Below are positions 26,560 to 35,222 of a stretch of 64,000 nucleotides of DNA, piece after piece. The notes beneath the pieces are model-generated. The model had not been told where the DNA came from. It did not search any database and saw only the letters and a program-made list of their open reading frames with translations. Each line of letters begins with the position of its first letter. Position 1 is the first letter of the stretch. Both the position numbers and the translations under genes were made by a program. Origin of the DNA: Rhodothermales bacterium (lineage in GTDB: Bacteria; Bacteroidota; Rhodothermia; Rhodothermales; JANQRZ01). The stretch is from the NCBI GenBank assembly GCA_039944855.1, contig JBDUXZ010000031.1:62001-126000 (forward strand). The letters are read 5' to 3'.

Positions 26560-28290
26560 ATGAAGCTCAGAACTCCCCTCCTTATCGTATTTGTCGGCGT
26601 GCTCGGCCTCGTGATCGGCATGCAGACGCAGGACGCGGCCTCTAGCGACCCCGGCACCGACAACCTCCGGAAGATCGAGGAGGCGTTCAGCTTCATCAAC
26701 CGGAACTACGTCGAGCGCGTGGACTCCGCGAAGCTCTCCGCCGACGCTATCGAAGGCATGCTCAAAGGGCTCGACCCGCACTCGATCTACATCGACGCCG
26801 AGAGCATGCGGCGCGTCCGGGAGAACTTCGAGGCCTCGTTCGAGGGCATCGGGATCTACTACGAATTCCTCGAAGGCCCCGACGAGCGCGACACGCTCGC
26901 CGTGCTGATGCCGATCGCGGGCGGCCCGAGCGAAGAGGCCGGGCTCCTCGCCGGCGACCGCATCATCAACGTGAGTGACACGACGGCGATCGGGTGGGAG
27001 ACGGCCGACGTCGAGAAGTATCTCAAGGGCCCGAAGGGGACGAAGGTGGACGTGACGGTGAAGCGGCAAGGCTTCGAGCGCCCGCTGACGTTCACGATTA
27101 CCCGCGACGAGATCCCGCTCAACACCGTCATCGCCTCCCACATGATCGACGAGACGACGGGCTACATCAAGCTCCAGCGCTTCGCGCGGACGAGCTACGA
27201 CGAGTTCATGACGGCGCTCCGCAGCCTCGAAGCGCAGGGCATGGAACGCCTCGTCTTCGACCTCCGCGACAACGCCGGCGGGCTCATGGAGATGGCGATC
27301 CGTATCTCCGACGAGTTCCTCCCGGCCGACGACATGATCGTCTACACCCGCAGCCGCCGCGGCGACTTCAACCGCGAGTACCGCGCCCGCGCGGGCGGCT
27401 CGTTCGAGGACAAGCCGGTGATCGTGCTCGTCAACGAGAACTCCGCGAGCGCGAGCGAGATCGTCGCCGGCGCGCTCCAGGACCACGACCGCGCGCTCGT
27501 CGTCGGCCGTCGGACGTTCGGCAAGGGCCTCGTCCAGCAGCAGTTCCAACTCGACGACGGCAGCGTGCTACAGATGACGATCTCGCGGTACTACACCCCC
27601 GCCGGCCGCCTCATCCAGACGCCGTATGCGAAGGGCGAGGATGAGGACGAGTACTACGCCTCGAAGGTCGAGCTAGCGAAAGCGGACCGCGACCACCTCC
27701 GCGAGCTTATCGAGCAGCCGGGCGGGCTCAGCGGCGCCATCGACGCGACGGCCCTCGCCGAAGAGGTGCCGGACTCGCTCCGCTTCCAGACCGACGGCGG
27801 GCGCACCGTCTACGGCGGCGGCGGCATCCTCCCCGACTACCTCGTGCCCGCCGACACGATCTCGGCCGCGCTCCGAACGGTGATCGCCCGCAGCCTCGAC
27901 AGCGAGTTCTCTCGTGCCTACCTCGACGGCGAGGGGAGCGCCCTGCGTGACGAGTGGCGCAGCCGGGAGAACGAGTTCGTCCGCACCTTCGAGCCCGACG
28001 ACGCCCTCTTCCAGTCCTTCATCGCGTACGCGGAGGACCACGGTGTCGAGATCGTCGAGCGCGCCCCGGCCGACGACGACGAGGCGCGTGACAGCGTGAT
28101 CGCGCGCTCCGAGCTCCGCGAGGCCCGTCCGCTGATCGAGGCACGGGTCAAGGCCTACCTCGCCCGCCGCCTCTTCGGCATCGAGTCGTTCTATCCCGTG
28201 GTGCAGACGATCGACCCCATCTTTATGGAAGCGATGGAGCTGTGGCCGCAGGCGTCGGACCTCGCGGTCGTGACCGAGCGCCGTCGGTAG
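26560..28290 (+). CDS. S41-family C-terminal processing protease
   Basis: Serine protease that trims envelope or secreted proteins from the C-terminus. 576 residues from ATG 26560; one N-terminal signal/anchor helix (LLIVFVGVLGLVIGM). A PDZ domain follows (AVLMPIAGGPSEEAGLLAGDRIINV), then the S41 core with the catalytic Ser in NENSASASEIVAGAL and Lys in RTFGKGLVQQQFQLDDGS. A C-terminal extension of about 170 residues contains GGGILPDYLVP. The protein probably faces the periplasm. A strong hairpin follows its stop codon. Confidence 0.92.
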   Translation: MKLRTPLLIVFVGVLGLVIGMQTQDAASSDPGTDNLRKIEEAFSFINRNYVERVDSAKLSADAIEGMLKGLDPHSIYIDAESMRRVRENFEASFEGIGIYYEFLEGPDERDTLAVLMPIAGGPSEEAGLLAGDRIINVSDTTAIGWETADVEKYLKGPKGTKVDVTVKRQGFERPLTFTITRDEIPLNTVIASHMIDETTGYIKLQRFARTSYDEFMTALRSLEAQGMERLVFDLRDNAGGLMEMAIRISDEFLPADDMIVYTRSRRGDFNREYRARAGGSFEDKPVIVLVNENSASASEIVAGALQDHDRALVVGRRTFGKGLVQQQFQLDDGSVLQMTISRYYTPAGRLIQTPYAKGEDEDEYYASKVELAKADRDHLRELIEQPGGLSGAIDATALAEEVPDSLRFQTDGGRTVYGGGGILPDYLVPADTISAALRTVIARSLDSEFSRAYLDGEGSALRDEWRSRENEFVRTFEPDDALFQSFIAYAEDHGVEIVERAPADDDEARDSVIARSELREARPLIEARVKAYLARRLFGIESFYPVVQTIDPIFMEAMELWPQASDLAVVTERRR

Positions 28291-28313
28291 CGGCAGGCGA
28301 AGAGCTTTTTTTG

Positions 28314-28352
28314 CAGCGGGCGCGGCGGGGAGCAACTCCGCCGCGCCCGCTG
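28314..28352 (+). terminator. Hairpin after the S41 protease gene
   Basis: CAGCGGGCGCGGCGG pairs perfectly with CCGCCGCGCCCGCTG around a 9-base loop. The T7 run lies before rather than after the stem, so termination is likely but not canonical. Confidence 0.6.
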
Positions 28353-28426
28353 TGTCTGAGGGGGGACGCACCGTCACGCTCGGAAGATTTCGCGGCCCGA
28401 TGTGGGCCCATGCCCGTCAAGTTGCG

Positions 28427-28455
28427 TTGACAATCCCGAAGAGATTGGGGATATT
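28427..28455 (+). promoter_or_regulatory. Candidate sigma70-like promoter of the exbB operon
   Basis: TTGACA (28427-28432), 17 bp, then GATATT (28450-28455). Predicted start about 28462, roughly 100 bp before the exbB ATG. Confidence 0.4.
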
Positions 28456-28551
28456 GAGGGCCGCTCTGTGCCGCCCCACCCTCATCTGCCGGGCGTACCT
28501 GCCCAAGCGCGGCTCGGTTCTATCCTATCGTTGCTCACCCGCATTGCCCCC

Positions 28552-28557
28552 GGAGGT
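28552..28557 (+). promoter_or_regulatory. Strong Shine-Dalgarno of exbB
   Basis: GGAGGT sits 5 bases before the ATG at 28563. This is notable because most starts in this window lack a clear Shine-Dalgarno sequence. It fixes the exbB start. Confidence 0.7.
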
Positions 28558-28562
28558 AATCT

Positions 28563-29324
28563 ATGAAGCTCTACTCGCTGGTCCTGTTGCTCCAAGACGT
28601 AGCGACGGAGACCTCGTTCACGAACGAGCTCGTCCGACGCTTTAACGAAGGCGGCGGGTTCATGTGGCCCGTGCTGATCTGCCTCGTCATTGGCCTGGCC
28701 ATCGGCATCGAGCGCATCATCACGCTCAACATGGCCGACACGAACACGCGCAAGTTCCTCGCCCGCGTCAAGACGGCGCTCGACGAGGGGGGCATCAGCC
28801 GCGCCCTCGAAGTCTGCGAGAACACCCGCGGTCCCGTCGCCAGCGTGTTCCACGCCGGCCTCCTCCGCGCCGACGAGGGCATCAACGCCGTCGAGAAAGC
28901 GGTGGTCTCGTATGGCTCGATCGAGATGAGCTTCCTCGAGCGCGGCCTCGTATGGTTGAGCCTCTTCATCGCGGCGGCCCCGATGCTCGGCTTCCTCGGA
29001 ACGGTCGTCGGCATGGTCGAGGCGTTCGACGCCATCGAGTCGGCCGGGGACATCTCGCCGAGCCTCGTGGCCGGGGGTATCAAAGTGGCCCTCCTCACGA
29101 CGGTCGGTGGCCTCATCGTCGCGCTCATCCTGCAGTTCTTCTACAACTACGCGATCTCCAAGATCGACCGCATCGTGGTCGAGATGGAAGAGGCCTCGGT
29201 GGAGCTCATCGACTCGCTCGTGCTGATGGAGGGGAGCCGCCCGCTCGCCGAGCCCGTCGCGGCCAAGAGCATCCCGCGCAAGGCCCCCGACGCCGGCGAC
29301 GACCTCACCGGCACGCGCGTCTGA
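28563..29324 (+). CDS. exbB: MotA/TolQ/ExbB proton-channel protein
   Basis: 253 residues with three membrane helices: GGFMWPVLICLVIGLAIGIERI, LVWLSLFIAAAPMLGFLGTV and VALLTTVGGLIVALILQFF. The second and third carry the TolQ/ExbB pattern P-M-L-G-F-L-G-T-V-x-G and T-T-x-G-L. With ExbD it forms a proton-driven motor that powers a TonB- or TolA-like protein across the periplasm. It heads a run with a 3-TM protein and two exbD genes, and has a candidate promoter and strong ribosome-binding site. No tonB gene is in the window. Confidence 0.93.
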   Translation: MKLYSLVLLLQDVATETSFTNELVRRFNEGGGFMWPVLICLVIGLAIGIERIITLNMADTNTRKFLARVKTALDEGGISRALEVCENTRGPVASVFHAGLLRADEGINAVEKAVVSYGSIEMSFLERGLVWLSLFIAAAPMLGFLGTVVGMVEAFDAIESAGDISPSLVAGGIKVALLTTVGGLIVALILQFFYNYAISKIDRIVVEMEEASVELIDSLVLMEGSRPLAEPVAAKSIPRKAPDAGDDLTGTRV

Positions 29325-29351
29325 GGCCCTGTCGTCGCGTTGCACGCCGTA

Positions 29352-29379
29352 GTAGGGGCGACCATCCGGTCGCCCCTAC
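29352..29379. repeat. 28-nt palindromic repeat, exbB downstream spacer
   Basis: GTAGGGGCGACC and GGTCGCCCCTAC form a perfect 12-bp stem around ATCC. This is the cleanest member of the dispersed family. Confidence 0.85.
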
Positions 29380-29405
29380 ATACACCTTAGACCGGACAAA
29401 ACACT

Positions 29406-29693
29406 ATGGAAGGGCTCGTTCCTATCGCTATCTGGCTGTCGCTCGCGATGGTCGCCATCGGCCTCCTGGTCATCGTCGTCTTCGGCATCAAGGGGCTGGC
29501 TTCCGGCAAGCACCGGATCTGGACCATCGGTGCGATGGTGCTGCCGCTCGTCGTCTTCGGGATCTGCTACGCCATCACGTCGGGCGGCCCGGACCCGGCC
29601 ATCACGGCGGTCATCCTGACGGCGCTCGTGCTCCTCGTCGCCGGGATTGTCGCCATCCTCGTGACCGGGCTCAAGGGCGTAATCGGCTTCTGA
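29406..29693 (+). CDS. Small three-helix membrane protein of the exbB cluster
   Basis: 95 residues that are almost wholly membrane helix: IAIWLSLAMVAIGLLVIVVFG, IWTIGAMVLPLVVFGICYAI and ITAVILTALVLLVAGIVAIL, joined by short basic or Gly-rich loops. Not recognised as a named family. Its place between exbB (82 bp upstream) and two exbD genes suggests a small partner or stabiliser of the motor; this is inference from position only. A hairpin terminator-like structure follows. Confidence 0.7.
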   Translation: MEGLVPIAIWLSLAMVAIGLLVIVVFGIKGLASGKHRIWTIGAMVLPLVVFGICYAITSGGPDPAITAVILTALVLLVAGIVAILVTGLKGVIGF

Positions 29694-29701
29694 GTCGTGC
29701 G

Positions 29702-29738
29702 CGCCGGGCAGGCCGGGATACGAACCGGCCGCCCGGCG
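29702..29738 (+). terminator. Hairpin between the small membrane gene and exbD1
   Basis: CGCCGGGC plus GGCCGG pair with CCGGCC plus GCCCGGCG, a 14-bp stem with one bulged A. No T run follows directly, so it may attenuate rather than stop transcription. Confidence 0.5.
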
Positions 29739-29790
29739 TCGTTCTAACGTCACCACGGGCAGCTTTTTTGACCTATAACCCCACCGCGTC

Positions 29791-30372
29791 ATGGGCTTGC
29801 TAAAGCGTCGCACCAGTCGGGAGGCCGAGATTCCGACCTCCTCAATGGCGGACATCGCGTTCCTCCTGCTGATCTTCTTCCTCGTCACGACCACGATCGA
29901 CGTGGATACGGGGATCTACATGGAATTGCCGCCGCCGCTCGAAGAGGACACGCCGCCGCCGGAGATCCCGGACCGGAACATCCTCACGATCCTCGTGAAC
30001 TCCCAGGGCGATGTGCTGCTCGAGAAGGAGTTCGTGCAGATCAGCGACATCCGCCCCACCGTCAAGCGCTTCGTCACGAATCGCGGCGCGGATCCGGCGT
30101 TCTCGGACAGCCCAGACAAGGCCATCGTCTCGTTCAAGACGGAGCGGCAGTCGAAGTACGAGCAGTACATCACCGTGCTCGACGAGATCAAGATGGGCTT
30201 CAATGAGCTCCGCAACGATGAGGCGCGCGCGCGCGGCTTCCGCGACTACGCCGACTACCGGAACCGGCTGCCCGAAGGGGCCGAGGACGAGATCTCGGGC
30301 GAGTATCCCTACCGCATCTCGATTGCCGAGCCCGACGCCACGAACCCGTCCTCCGAAGGGACTGGGGCCTGA
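29791..30372 (+). CDS. ExbD/TolR family protein (first copy)
   Basis: 193 residues. One N-terminal membrane helix (ADIAFLLLIFFLVTTTI) carries the conserved proton-relay Asp in SSMADIAF; the rest is the periplasmic domain. A longer C-terminal tail than usual (FRDYADYRNRLPEGAEDEIS...) ends in low-complexity residues. Partner of the ExbB protein upstream. The second exbD lies 39 bp downstream. Confidence 0.92.
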   Translation: MGLLKRRTSREAEIPTSSMADIAFLLLIFFLVTTTIDVDTGIYMELPPPLEEDTPPPEIPDRNILTILVNSQGDVLLEKEFVQISDIRPTVKRFVTNRGADPAFSDSPDKAIVSFKTERQSKYEQYITVLDEIKMGFNELRNDEARARGFRDYADYRNRLPEGAEDEISGEYPYRISIAEPDATNPSSEGTGA

Positions 30373-30411
30373 ACGCCCGCACCGCCCTCCACCTGACCGC
30401 TAACGACGCCC

Positions 30412-30864
30412 ATGTCGGTTCACTTCCATAAGAAATCCCGCGCCAAGCAGGAGATTCCGACGGCCTCACTGCCGGACATCATCTTCATGCTGCTCATCTT
30501 CTTCATGGTTTCGACCGTGCTCCGCGAGGTGGACCTGAAGGTGCGCGTGCAGCTCCCCGACGCCGAGGCCATTCAGAAGATCGAGCAGAAGCGGCTCGTC
30601 TCGTACGTCTACATCGGACCCGAGAAGCTGGAAGGCAACCAGATCGGCGACAACCGCGTGCAGATCGACGACGCGCTCGTTCCCGAGATCACCGACATCC
30701 GGCAGCTTATGTTCAGGCGGCTGCAGGACGAGCCCCGGACGATCATCTCGCTCCGCGTGGACGAGGAGTCGGAGACGGGCATCCTCTACGACGTGCAGCA
30801 AGAGCTTCGCGAGGCCGGGACGCTGCGTATCAATTATTCGACAAAGCGGCTGACGCCCTCGTAA
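30412..30864 (+). CDS. ExbD/TolR family protein (second copy)
   Basis: 150 residues. The membrane helix LPDIIFMLLIFFMVSTVL contains the conserved Asp; the periplasmic part includes KRLVSYVYIGPEKLEGNQIG. Two different ExbD proteins per ExbB are common in Bacteroidota and may form a mixed dimer inside the ExbB pentamer (family knowledge). A short basic N-terminus (HFHKKSRAKQEIPTAS) fits a cytoplasmic tail. An intrinsic terminator follows. Confidence 0.92.
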   Translation: MSVHFHKKSRAKQEIPTASLPDIIFMLLIFFMVSTVLREVDLKVRVQLPDAEAIQKIEQKRLVSYVYIGPEKLEGNQIGDNRVQIDDALVPEITDIRQLMFRRLQDEPRTIISLRVDEESETGILYDVQQELREAGTLRINYSTKRLTPS

Positions 30865-30895
30865 GCCCCCCGCCCCGGTCCTATCTTCTCTCCAG

Positions 30896-30928
30896 CGAAA
30901 GAGCCCTGCCGAGCGTAGGGCTTTTTCG
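30896..30928 (+). terminator. Rho-independent terminator of the exb operon
   Basis: CGAAAGAGCCCT pairs with AGGGCTTTTTCG (one G-T pair), giving a GC stem followed by a T5 run and TCGTTT. It sits 32 bp after exbD2. Confidence 0.8.
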
Positions 30929-30959
30929 TTTCCCCCGCCCGTCTATCCCCTCCTGTTTC

Positions 30960-31979
30960 ATGGCCTACACCATCACCCTGTTGCCCGGCGACGGCATCGG
31001 CCCGGAAGTCACCGACGCTACCCTCCGTGTCCTCGAAGCCACCGGGCTCGAGTTCGATTGGGACGAGCAGACCGCCGGGATGGCGGCGTACGAGACCGGC
31101 GGCGACCCGCTCCCCGAGGCCGTCGTCGAGTCGATCCGGCGCAACAAGATCGCGCTTAAGGGACCGCTCACGACGCCCGTCGGCACCGGCTTCCGGAGCG
31201 CGAACGTCAAGCTCCGGCAGGTGCTGGACCTCTTTGCGAACGTCCGCCCCTGCGTCTCGCTGCCCAACACGCGGGCGCGCTACGAGAACATCGACCTCAT
31301 CATCTTCCGCGAGAACACCGAAGGGCTCTACGCGGGGATCGAGTACTTCGACGAGCGGAACCAGATCGCCGACTCGATCGCGCGCGTGACGCGGCGGGGG
31401 TCGGAGAAGATCATCCGCTTCGCCTTCGAGCAGGCCAAGAAGATGGACCGCCAGCGGCTCACGCTCGTCCACAAGGCGAACATCCTGAAGATGGCCGGCG
31501 GGATGTTCCTCGAGATCGGGCGCGATACGTCGCGCGGCTACCCCGAGATCGAGTTCGACGACCGGATCGTGGACAACATGGCGATGCAACTCGTGGTCTA
31601 CCCCGAGCGCTACGACTGCATCGTGACGACGAACCTCTTCGGCGACATCCTGAGCGACCTCGCGGCCGGGCTCGTCGGTGGCTTGGGCGTGACGGGCGGG
31701 GCGAACATCGGTGAGGAGCATGCCGTCTTCGAAGCTGTCCACGGCTCGGCCCCCGACATCGCGGGGCAGGGCAAGGCGAACCCGACGGCGATGATCCGCT
31801 CGGCCGAGATGATGCTGCGCTACCTCGGGGAGAAGGACGCGGCGAACGCCGTCCGCGCCGCGATCTTCGAGGTCTACTCCGAAGGGACGCACCTCACCTC
31901 CGACCTCGGCGGCTCGGCCTCGACGAGCGCCTTCGCCGAGCGACTCGCGGAGAGCGTGGCGGCTCACGTCGCTTCCTGA
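30960..31979 (+). CDS. icd: Isocitrate dehydrogenase, NAD-dependent type
   Basis: Oxidative decarboxylase of the isocitrate/isopropylmalate dehydrogenase family; 339 residues, the short NAD-type length. GDGIGPEV start motif; substrate loop GPLTTPVGTGFRSANVKLRQ with the LDLFANVRPC pattern typical of NAD-IDH; catalytic Tyr region IIFRENTEGLYAG; lysine in LVHKANILKM; metal Asp in TNLFGDILSDLAAGL; cofactor region VFEAVHGSAPDIAGQGKANP. Homoisocitrate or isopropylmalate dehydrogenase is less likely from these motifs but not excluded. It stands alone after a terminator. Confidence 0.88.
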   Translation: MAYTITLLPGDGIGPEVTDATLRVLEATGLEFDWDEQTAGMAAYETGGDPLPEAVVESIRRNKIALKGPLTTPVGTGFRSANVKLRQVLDLFANVRPCVSLPNTRARYENIDLIIFRENTEGLYAGIEYFDERNQIADSIARVTRRGSEKIIRFAFEQAKKMDRQRLTLVHKANILKMAGGMFLEIGRDTSRGYPEIEFDDRIVDNMAMQLVVYPERYDCIVTTNLFGDILSDLAAGLVGGLGVTGGANIGEEHAVFEAVHGSAPDIAGQGKANPTAMIRSAEMMLRYLGEKDAANAVRAAIFEVYSEGTHLTSDLGGSASTSAFAERLAESVAAHVAS

Positions 31980-32002
31980 ACCGTATCCCGTACCACCGTT
32001 CC

Positions 32003-32030
32003 GTAGGGGTTTGATGCATCAAATCCCTGC
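32003..32030. repeat. 28-nt palindromic repeat after icd
   Basis: GTAGGGG...TCCCTGC outer arms enclose TTTGATGCATCAAA, an AT-rich perfect inner palindrome unlike the GC-rich cores of other copies. Confidence 0.7.
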
Positions 32031-32045
32031 CGTATTTCTGGACCG

Positions 32046-32471
32046 ATGATCCAACGTTTGCAGTCCCTGTACCTCCTGTTCGCCGCGGCCTTCCTCGTGC
32101 TGTTCCTCGTCTTCGGCGGGGTGTGGCAGGGCGTGGTCGCCGTCGCCTATCCGTGGATCACGCCGGTCGCCTTCGTGCTGGGCGGACTGGCTGCGCTCGT
32201 CTCCCTCGTCGCCGTGTTTCTCTACCGGGACCGTGCGAAGCAGCGGAAGGTGGTGCTCGCCGCTCAGTGGCTCGACGTTCTCCTCGTGCTGGTCATCGCT
32301 GGCGGGCTCGTCGCGCTCACATTCGGCGATGCGGGGAGCCTCGGCGTCGGGGCTACGTCGTTCTATCTCACACTCCTCCTGCCGATCGTCGCGTACGTCT
32401 TCCTCCGGCTCGCGCGGCGCGGCGTCGAGAAGGACATCGCGCTCGTCCGCTCAATGGACCGGCTGCGCTAG
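32046..32471 (+). CDS. DUF4293 family membrane protein
   Basis: 141 residues with four membrane helices. The N-terminal MIQRLQSLYLLFAAAFLVLF is the hallmark of DUF4293, a Bacteroidota-specific family of unknown function. The second helix is followed by a basic loop (YRDRAKQRKVVLA), and the C-terminus is cytoplasmic and charged. It lies 21 bp ahead of the DMT-permease gene on the same strand. Confidence 0.85.
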   Translation: MIQRLQSLYLLFAAAFLVLFLVFGGVWQGVVAVAYPWITPVAFVLGGLAALVSLVAVFLYRDRAKQRKVVLAAQWLDVLLVLVIAGGLVALTFGDAGSLGVGATSFYLTLLLPIVAYVFLRLARRGVEKDIALVRSMDRLR

Positions 32472-32492
32472 CGTCTCCCGCTCCCGCCCGCT

Positions 32493-33416
32493 ATGGCTGC
32501 CGTTCCGCCCCCGCTTGAGGAATCGCAGACGCCACGGCGGGCCGCGTTCGCCCTCGTCGCGGGGCTGATCTCGCTCGGGCTGAGCGCGATCCTCATCCGG
32601 TACGGGACCTCGGCACCGGGCATCGCCCTCGCCGTCTGGCGCACCGTCTTCGCGACGATCCTGCTGGCCCCGTTCGCCCTCCCGAAAATCGGGCCGGAGG
32701 TGCGGCGATTCACGGGCCGCGACTGGCGGCTGATCGGGACGGCGGGCGTCGTCCTCGGCCTCCACTTCATCGTGTGGATCGAGTCGCTCTACCACACGAG
32801 CGTGGCGAGCGCGTCGGTCCTCGTGACGACGAGCCCCCTCTTCATCGCCGTCCTCGGGTTCGTTTTCCTGCGCGAGCGGCTGGCGCGGCGGACCGTCATC
32901 GCGATCATCGTCGCCGTCGCGGGGGCGGGGCTGATCGGGCTCGGTGACGCCTCGGAAGGGGCGTTCCCGAATGCGGTCTTCGGCAACGGGCTTGCGCTCT
33001 CGGCCTCCCTCCTGATGGCGGTGTATCTGCTGATCGGCCGCGCCGTACGGCAGCACACGTCGTTCCTCGCGTACCTCTTCCCGCTCTACGCGACGGCGTC
33101 GGTGACGACGCTCGTGGCGGCGCTCGTGCGCGGGACCGACCTGCTCCAGCCGTGGCCGATCCTCGCGCTCTGCCTCGCGATGGCCGTCTTCCCCCAACTC
33201 GTCGGGCACGGCTCGTTCAACTACGCGGTGAAGTATTTCCCGGCGGCGCTGCTCGGCCTGCTCTCACTATCGGAGCCGATCGTGTCGTCGGCCCTCGCGC
33301 TCGTGCTCTTCAGCGAGGTGCCGGGGCCGCTCGCACTCGTCGGGATGGCCGTCGTGCTGGCCTCGATCGCCGTCGTGTTCGCGCCGCGCCTGCGGAAAGC
33401 GAAGAACGCCGCGTAG
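32493..33416 (+). CDS. EamA/DMT superfamily transporter
   Basis: 307 residues, ten predicted membrane helices in two EamA repeats: FALVAGLISLGLSAILIRYG with TIALAVWR-like SAPGIALAVWRTVFATILL, and VASASVLVTTSPLFIAVLGF; second repeat ALLGLLSLSEPIVSSALALVLF. An inner-membrane metabolite exporter or importer. Substrate cannot be predicted from the sequence, and the neighbours give no hint. Confidence 0.88.
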   Translation: MAAVPPPLEESQTPRRAAFALVAGLISLGLSAILIRYGTSAPGIALAVWRTVFATILLAPFALPKIGPEVRRFTGRDWRLIGTAGVVLGLHFIVWIESLYHTSVASASVLVTTSPLFIAVLGFVFLRERLARRTVIAIIVAVAGAGLIGLGDASEGAFPNAVFGNGLALSASLLMAVYLLIGRAVRQHTSFLAYLFPLYATASVTTLVAALVRGTDLLQPWPILALCLAMAVFPQLVGHGSFNYAVKYFPAALLGLLSLSEPIVSSALALVLFSEVPGPLALVGMAVVLASIAVVFAPRLRKAKNAA

Positions 33417-33430
33417 CCACGCAGGGTCGT

Positions 33431-34459
33431 CTACGGCAACGAGCGGAAGCGCTCCGTCGGCAGGTCGGCGAACGTCTTGTGCCTACCGATGAAGTAGTCC
33501 CGGACGATGCTGGAGTCGTATGGAGGGAGCACAAGCGGTATGTCGTCCGGCGGCGGCGTGTAGTGCTTCCGCAGCGTTCGAAAGTCGAAATGCGCACGGC
33601 GAATCGCGTCGACTTCCGCGAGGTTGCCGGCAACAAGGGCGCGCACGGCGGCGAGCGTGTCGAGGGCGTAGCGCCCGGCGACGACGCGGCGGAAGTGGCG
33701 GCGCGGGAGGTGCTTCCACAGGAGGAGGAAGCTGTTGCGGAAGTTGTAGTACGTCTTGCGCGGATTCCCCTGCGGCAGCGACCCGCCGCCGATGTGGTAG
33801 ACCTCGCTCGCGGGCTCGACGCGGACGCGCCACCCCGCCCGCCACAACCGCCAGCATAGGTCGATCTCTTCCATGTGCATCACGAACCGCTCGTCCAACA
33901 GCCCGACTTCGTCGAGCGCGGAACGCCGGAGGAGGAGGGCGGCGCCCGTCGCCCAAAACACATCGCGGGCGTTGTCGTACTGCCCGTCGTCGCGCTCGAC
34001 GGTGTCAAAGATCCGGCCGCGCGTGAACGGGTAGGCGTAGCGGTCGAGGAAGCCGCCGCTCGCCCCGGCGTACTCGAACCGGCCGCGGTCGTCATACTGC
34101 AACAGCTTCGGCTGCACGGCGGCTACGTCCGGCTGCGCTTCCATCGCCTCGACGAGCGGCATCAGCCAGCCCGGCGGCACTTCGACGTCGTTGTTGAGCA
34201 GGCAGACGTAGGCGCCCGTCGTGTGCGGGATCGCCTCGTTGTTGCCCCGGCAGAACAGCCAGTTTTCCGGATGCCGGACGACGACGACAGACGGGAACGT
34301 CGCCTCGACCCACTCGGCCGAGCCGTCGGTCGAGGCGTTGTCCGCGAGGACGATTTCGAGGTCGGGGTAGTCCGTGGCGACGACGGACGGGAGGCACTGC
34401 TGCAGGAGCGGCAGCGCGTTCCAGCTCACGATGACGACGGAGACGCGGGGGAGAGGCAT
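33431..34459 (-). CDS. Family 2 glycosyltransferase (rhamnosyltransferase-like)
   Basis: 342 residues, soluble GT-A enzyme: RVSVVIVSWNALPLLQQCLP, LADNASTDGSAEWV, the acceptor loop CLLNNDVEVPPGWLMPLVEA with NND in place of DxD, and MHMEEIDLCWRLWRAGWRV with the catalytic-base region. The pattern resembles WbbL-type rhamnosyltransferases. The C-terminal part is basic and aromatic (TYYNFRNSFLLLWKHLPRRHF), as in membrane-associated members. Convergent with the DMT permease gene. Confidence 0.88.
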   Translation of the reverse strand: MPLPRVSVVIVSWNALPLLQQCLPSVVATDYPDLEIVLADNASTDGSAEWVEATFPSVVVVRHPENWLFCRGNNEAIPHTTGAYVCLLNNDVEVPPGWLMPLVEAMEAQPDVAAVQPKLLQYDDRGRFEYAGASGGFLDRYAYPFTRGRIFDTVERDDGQYDNARDVFWATGAALLLRRSALDEVGLLDERFVMHMEEIDLCWRLWRAGWRVRVEPASEVYHIGGGSLPQGNPRKTYYNFRNSFLLLWKHLPRRHFRRVVAGRYALDTLAAVRALVAGNLAEVDAIRRAHFDFRTLRKHYTPPPDDIPLVLPPYDSSIVRDYFIGRHKTFADLPTERFRSLP

Positions 34460-34473
34460 GGGGCAGACGCAGC

Positions 34474-34506
34474 GGGGGCCGGGAATCTACGTGATCCCCG
34501 GCCCCC
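34474..34506 (-). terminator. Hairpin terminator after the lipoprotein gene
   Basis: GGGGGCCGGG pairs perfectly with CCCGGCCCCC, 24 bp below the stop of the gene at 34531 and just before the glycosyltransferase start. Confidence 0.65.
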
Positions 34507-34530
34507 GTGCCTGTTGGTAAAGCGTGCGGC

Positions 34531-35133
34531 CTACAGGTCGAGGTCGAACGTCGCGCGCTCAATGTCGAGCGTGCCCTGGCAGTCGCCGGGGTTGTCCACG
34601 ACGACGCCGGCGCTGAAGCCACCGCTGTTGATGGCCGACTCGACCGCGCCGCGGATCTGCGCTTCCGTGAGGCCCTCGCTGACGGGGCACACCTCGGCGT
34701 CGATCGCTTCGCAGAGCCGCGCGCGGTCGTAGGCGGGGCTCGCGTAGCCGACGGCGACGGCCGATACCACGTCGTCGACGATCTCGACGGTGCCGGTCAC
34801 GGCGGGCATATTGTCGATGAGCAGGGTCGCGGAGAGCATGCACGTGCCGGCCGCGCCGTTCGCACCGCGTGCCTCGATGGGCGTGAAGGAGACGTCCTCG
34901 CGGTCGATCATGATGTTCTCGACGCCGGGCGAGCCGGGGATGTCCTGGCCGATGTCCACCATGCCTGCTTGATAGACGAGCGCGTTGGGCGCGACGGGGA
35001 TGTTATCGCCGGCGCTGCCGAGCGGGACGTTGATGTCGTCGAGGCCGGCGACGTTCTCGAGGGCGTCGCAGCCGACGAGGGCGAGGGGGGCGATCAGGAG
35101 GGCGAGCGAGAGGACGCGGGTTGCTGGGCGCAT
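34531..35133 (-). CDS. Hypothetical lipoprotein
   Basis: 200 residues with a lipoprotein signal (VLSLALLIAPLALVGCDALE). The mature part contains strand-like segments (ENIMIDREDVSFTPIEARGA, GTVEIVDDVVSAVAVGYASP) and three further Cys residues that may form disulfides. No family recognised. A TATTTTTG element on this strand at 35230-35223 could be its promoter. Confidence 0.65.
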   Translation of the reverse strand: MRPATRVLSLALLIAPLALVGCDALENVAGLDDINVPLGSAGDNIPVAPNALVYQAGMVDIGQDIPGSPGVENIMIDREDVSFTPIEARGANGAAGTCMLSATLLIDNMPAVTGTVEIVDDVVSAVAVGYASPAYDRARLCEAIDAEVCPVSEGLTEAQIRGAVESAINSGGFSAGVVVDNPGDCQGTLDIERATFDLDL

Positions 35134-35222
35134 AACGTGCTGGGGGAACGTGGGGAATGGGCTAGGGGAGGCGGCGAGCGACGAGTCGGGCCGCGCATGC
35201 CCGGAGTATCAGCACGTAGCGC

